Source: Streptomyces mayonensis (GTDB lineage Bacteria; Actinomycetota; Actinomycetes; Streptomycetales; Streptomycetaceae). From it: a DNA stretch of 64,000 nt. The notes below the pieces were generated by a model. That model was given only the letters and a program-made list of their open reading frames with translations, was not told where the DNA came from and did not search any database. The position numbers and the translations under genes are program-made. How positions within the stretch are numbered: position 1 is the first letter of the stretch; each line of letters starts with the position of its first letter. Of the stretch, positions 61,545 through 64,000 are shown in pieces. The stretch spans positions 1-64,000 of the forward strand of contig NZ_JACBYP010000015.1 in the NCBI RefSeq assembly GCF_018982965.1, given 5' to 3'.

Positions 61545-61579
61545 GGGGCGGGCCGCCGAGCACATCGGCGGCCCGCCCC
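61545..61579. terminator. 14-bp hairpin between rdlB and the acyl-CoA ligase
   Basis: Arms 61545-61558 and 61566-61579 are perfectly complementary (14 bp) around a 7-nt loop, between convergent gene ends. Confidence 0.9.
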
Positions 61580-61612
61580 TTCCGCGTGTCCGCGCCCGGG
61601 TCAGCGCCCGGT

Positions 61613-63541
61613 TCAGCGTCCGGGTGTCGCGTAGAGCGCCTCGATCTCGTCGGCGTACGCCGTCACCGCCGCGTGGCGCCGCACCTTCAGTGACGGGGAC
61701 AGCAGTCCGTTCTCCTCGGTGAACTCGCCCTCCACCAGCCGGAAGGCGCGGATCGACTCGGCCCGGGAGACGGCCGCGTTGGCGTGGTCCACGGCCTTCT
61801 GGACGTCGGCGAGCATCCTGTCGTCCTGCACCAGCGCGGACATCGGGGTGTCGGCGGGCAGTCCCCGCACCGCGAGCCAGTGGGCGACGGCATCCGGGTC
61901 GAGGGTGATCAGGGCGGCGACGTAGGGCCGGTTGTCGCCGACGACGAGGCACTGGGCGACCGGCGGCCGGCTGCGCAGGCGGTCCTCCAGGACGGCCGGG
62001 GAGACGTTCTTGCCGCCGGAGGTGACCAGGAGGTCCTTCTTGCGCCCGGTGATGGTGAGATAGCCGTCGGCGTCGAGGGAGCCGAGGTCGCCGGTGGCGA
62101 ACCAGCCGTCGGCGAGGACGGCGTCGGTGGCCTCCGGGTCACCCCGGTAGGCGCCGAAGACGATGCCGCCGTTGACGAGCACCTCGCCGTCCTCCGCGAT
62201 GCGCACGGCGGTGCCGGGGACCGGCGGGCCGACGGTGCCGGGGCGGGGGCCGAGCGGCGGGACGAGGGTGGCGGCGGCGGTGGTCTCGGTCAGGCCGTAG
62301 CCCTCGTAGACCATGATTCCGGCGGCGTAGAAGAAGAGGTTGAGGTCGCTGCCGAGTGGGGAGCCGCCGCTGATGGCGTACCGCATCCGGCCGCCCAGTT
62401 CCTTCCGGACCCGGCGGTACACCAGCAGGTCGTACAGGGCCCAGCCCGCCCACAGGCCGAGGGAGGGGCCCTTGCCGCGGCCGAGGAAGCGTTCCAGGTG
62501 CGCGGCGCCGAAGCGGACGGCGAGACGGTGGGCGCGCTCGAAGGAGGCGCCGCGGCCGATCTTCTCGGCGGTCGCGCGGCCGGTGTCGTGGATCTTCTCG
62601 AACAGGTACGGGACGCCGACCAGGAAGGTCGGGCGGAACTCCTTGAGCGCCGGCCGCAGTTCGTCGGGCCTGATGCTCGGGAAGTGCCCGATCTCGATGC
62701 GGGCCAGCAGGCAGGAGATCTGGATGGTGCGGCCCAGGATGTGGGCGAGGGGGAGGAAGAGGAGGGTCGAGGCGGTCTGGCCGGTGACCTCCTTGAAGAT
62801 CGGGTGCAGCAGTTCGACCGTGTTGGCGGCCTCGGCGTGCAGGTTGGCGTGGGTGAGGACGCAGCCCTTGGGGCGTCCGGTGGTGCCGGAGGTGTAGCAG
62901 ACGGTGGCGACGGCGTCCGGGGTGAGGGCGGTGCGCCGCTTGGTGACCTCCTCGTCGCTCACGCCGAGGCCGAGGCCGGTGAGGTCGTCGAGGGCTCCGG
63001 CGTCGAGTTCCCACACACGGGGCGCCTCCGGGTGCCCCTCGGTGCCGGACCGGACGGTGGCGCTGTTGGCGGCGGTCTCGGTGACGACGTGCCGGGCGCC
63101 CGAGTCGCGGACGATCCACTCGACCTGGCCGGCGGAGGAGGTGGCGTAGACGGGGACGGTCTGGCCGCCGGCCGCCCAGATCGCGAAGTCCAGGACCGTC
63201 CACTCGTAGCGGGTACGGGACATCACGGCGACCCGGCCGCCGGGTTCGAGGCCGGCGGCGATCAGTCCCTTGGCCACGGCGGTGACCTCGCGGGCGAACT
63301 CCGCGGCGGTGACGGGCCGCCAGGCTCCGCCCGCCTGGCGGCGCAGGACCACCGCGTCGGGGGCCTCGGCCGCGTTGGTGAACGGGATGTCGGCAGTGCT
63401 GCCCGCGGTGGGACGGGACGCGAGGGGAGCGGTGCGGGCCTCGCGGACGGTTCCGTGCGCGTCCCTGACGGTCTCGGTCGTCGTGCGGGAGACCAGGTCA
63501 CCGCGCCCTCTCGCCCGTTTCAGGTCCTTGCGTACGCCCAT
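61613..63541 (-). CDS. Long-chain fatty-acid-CoA ligase (FadD15-type)
   Basis: 642 residues of the AMP-forming acyl/aryl-CoA synthetase family. Motifs YTSGTTGRPKGCVLTH (about residue 225), YEGYGLTETTAA, DGWFATGDLG, and GRKKDLLVTSGGKNVSP near the C-terminus are all intact. It activates long-chain fatty acids for degradation or lipid synthesis. ATG 63541 has GGGAG 6 nt upstream; a downstream start is possible because the first 15 residues are basic and poorly conserved. Two 14-bp operators lie 55-84 nt upstream. Confidence 0.92.
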   Translation of the reverse strand: MGVRKDLKRARGRGDLVSRTTTETVRDAHGTVREARTAPLASRPTAGSTADIPFTNAAEAPDAVVLRRQAGGAWRPVTAAEFAREVTAVAKGLIAAGLEPGGRVAVMSRTRYEWTVLDFAIWAAGGQTVPVYATSSAGQVEWIVRDSGARHVVTETAANSATVRSGTEGHPEAPRVWELDAGALDDLTGLGLGVSDEEVTKRRTALTPDAVATVCYTSGTTGRPKGCVLTHANLHAEAANTVELLHPIFKEVTGQTASTLLFLPLAHILGRTIQISCLLARIEIGHFPSIRPDELRPALKEFRPTFLVGVPYLFEKIHDTGRATAEKIGRGASFERAHRLAVRFGAAHLERFLGRGKGPSLGLWAGWALYDLLVYRRVRKELGGRMRYAISGGSPLGSDLNLFFYAAGIMVYEGYGLTETTAAATLVPPLGPRPGTVGPPVPGTAVRIAEDGEVLVNGGIVFGAYRGDPEATDAVLADGWFATGDLGSLDADGYLTITGRKKDLLVTSGGKNVSPAVLEDRLRSRPPVAQCLVVGDNRPYVAALITLDPDAVAHWLAVRGLPADTPMSALVQDDRMLADVQKAVDHANAAVSRAESIRAFRLVEGEFTEENGLLSPSLKVRRHAAVTAYADEIEALYATPGR

Positions 63542-63595
63542 GACGGCTCCCGGTCGCGGTGGGACTGCTGCGCTGTCGCGTGCACTTCTGGGGAC

Positions 63596-63625
63596 TTACT
63601 TCCGAGTAAACTTACCCGGAAGTAA
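63596..63625. promoter_or_regulatory. Paired TTAC-N6-GTAA operators upstream of the acyl-CoA ligase
   Basis: TTACTTCCGAGTAA (63596-63609) and, on the other strand, TTACTTCCGGGTAA (63625-63612), separated by 2 nt and forming a 30-nt near-palindrome. The shape suits a TetR-family fatty-acid regulator. It lies 55-84 nt upstream of ATG 63541, in a suitable promoter position. Confidence 0.7.
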
Positions 63626-63749
63626 GGAAACGTCAATGGGCGCGGGTGCACGGGCCAGTCCGTGCCCAGCCCGTGGACCATTCCGTGGACCAGCCCGTGG
63701 ACCAGCCCGTGGGCGCTGTCCGCCGCCGTCCGCGAGGTTCCGGGTCACG

Positions 63750-64000
63750 TCAGCCGGTCAGCCGCTCCGCCTTCTCGATCGCCTCGGCCAGCTCGCGGAC
63801 GTCCCCGTCCTCCGTGCGGTCCGCCAGCTCGTCGGCGCGCGCGGACAGTTCCGGCAGTCCCGGTGCGCCGGGCAGGGAGCCGGGATCGCCGTGTCCGTCG
63901 CCGTGTCCGTCGCCGTGGTCGCGGCCCCTGTCATGGTCCTGGTCGTGACCGCCGCCCGAGCGCAACGCGTCGGCGAAGTAGGCCGCGGCCGCCGTGACCT
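63750..64000 (-). CDS. 3' part of an unidentified gene, cut by the window end
   Basis: The minus-strand frame is open from 64000 to the stop at 63750, so only the last 83 or so residues are seen. They read as a helical AAAAYFADALRS segment, an Asp/His/Gly-rich repeat (DHGDGHGDGHGD) and a final helical LAEAIEKAERLTG. The His/Asp run could bind metal or be low complexity. No family is recognised. The 5' end lies outside. Confidence 0.6.
   Translation of the reverse strand, partial: VTAAAAYFADALRSGGGHDQDHDRGRDHGDGHGDGHGDPGSLPGAPGLPELSARADELADRTEDGDVRELAEAIEKAERLTG

Overview
The window is a high-GC actinobacterial chromosome segment, almost certainly Streptomyces and close to the S. coelicolor lineage. 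The evidence is strong G/C preference at codon third positions, frequent GTG starts and ATGA/GTGA stop-start overlaps, several chaplin and rodlin genes, a melC tyrosinase pair, DynA/DynB and an SsbB-type protein. From memory, gene order follows the S. coelicolor stretch from the csn operon (about SCO2658) to the gene after rdlB (about SCO2720). That comparison was not computed here. No phage, insertion sequence or CRISPR array was seen, so this looks like core chromosome.

Layout. 47-5475: csnEFGHK-type operon for uptake of chitosan-derived (glucosamine) oligosaccharides, closed by a perfect 23-bp hairpin. 5674-17213: signalling operon GlnX - GlnH - unknown coiled-coil protein with a rare TTA codon - PknG - PP2C phosphatase (apparently frameshifted) - VWA protein - FHA protein. 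17266-18779: PIMT-like methyltransferase and truncated haemoglobin. 18984-26299: two very large FtsX-type ABC permeases and their ATPase. 26323-29138 (minus): EttA, a thioesterase and a conserved hypothetical. 29269-35788 (minus): thioester/sortase surface protein, SsbB, DynB and DynA (sporulation septation). 36111-38527: tRNA-Arg(UCU) and a small ABC exporter-like pair. 38856-40506: D-2-hydroxyacid dehydrogenase and a DUF2087 regulator.

40807-61534 is a developmental surface locus. It holds chaplin chpG, tyrosinase melC1/melC2, three unknown secreted proteins, chaplin chpF, a 10-kb surface-glycan operon (glycosyltransferases, phosphoglycosyl transferase, O-antigen-ligase-like protein, MurJ-like flippase joined in frame to a polysaccharide deacetylase, Wzz-like protein, FemAB/GNAT-like protein), a GH26-like hydrolase, an ATP-grasp protein, chaplins chpA and chpD, and divergent rodlins rdlA/rdlB. 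chpG, chpF, rdlA and rdlB each have a 6-N16-6 motif resembling the sigma-BldN promoter; chpA and chpD do not. The window closes with a long-chain acyl-CoA ligase whose upstream region carries two 14-bp TetR-type operators, and the 3' end of an unidentified gene.

Themes. The GlnX-GlnH-PknG set is the known mycobacterial amino-acid-sensing kinase module, here extended with its own phosphatase, VWA and FHA partners, several sharing zinc-ribbon modules. The glycan operon lies between chaplin genes, which suggests a carbohydrate layer built alongside the hydrophobic sheath. Two apparent single-base frameshifts (near 13,000 and near 51,680) need raw-read confirmation.
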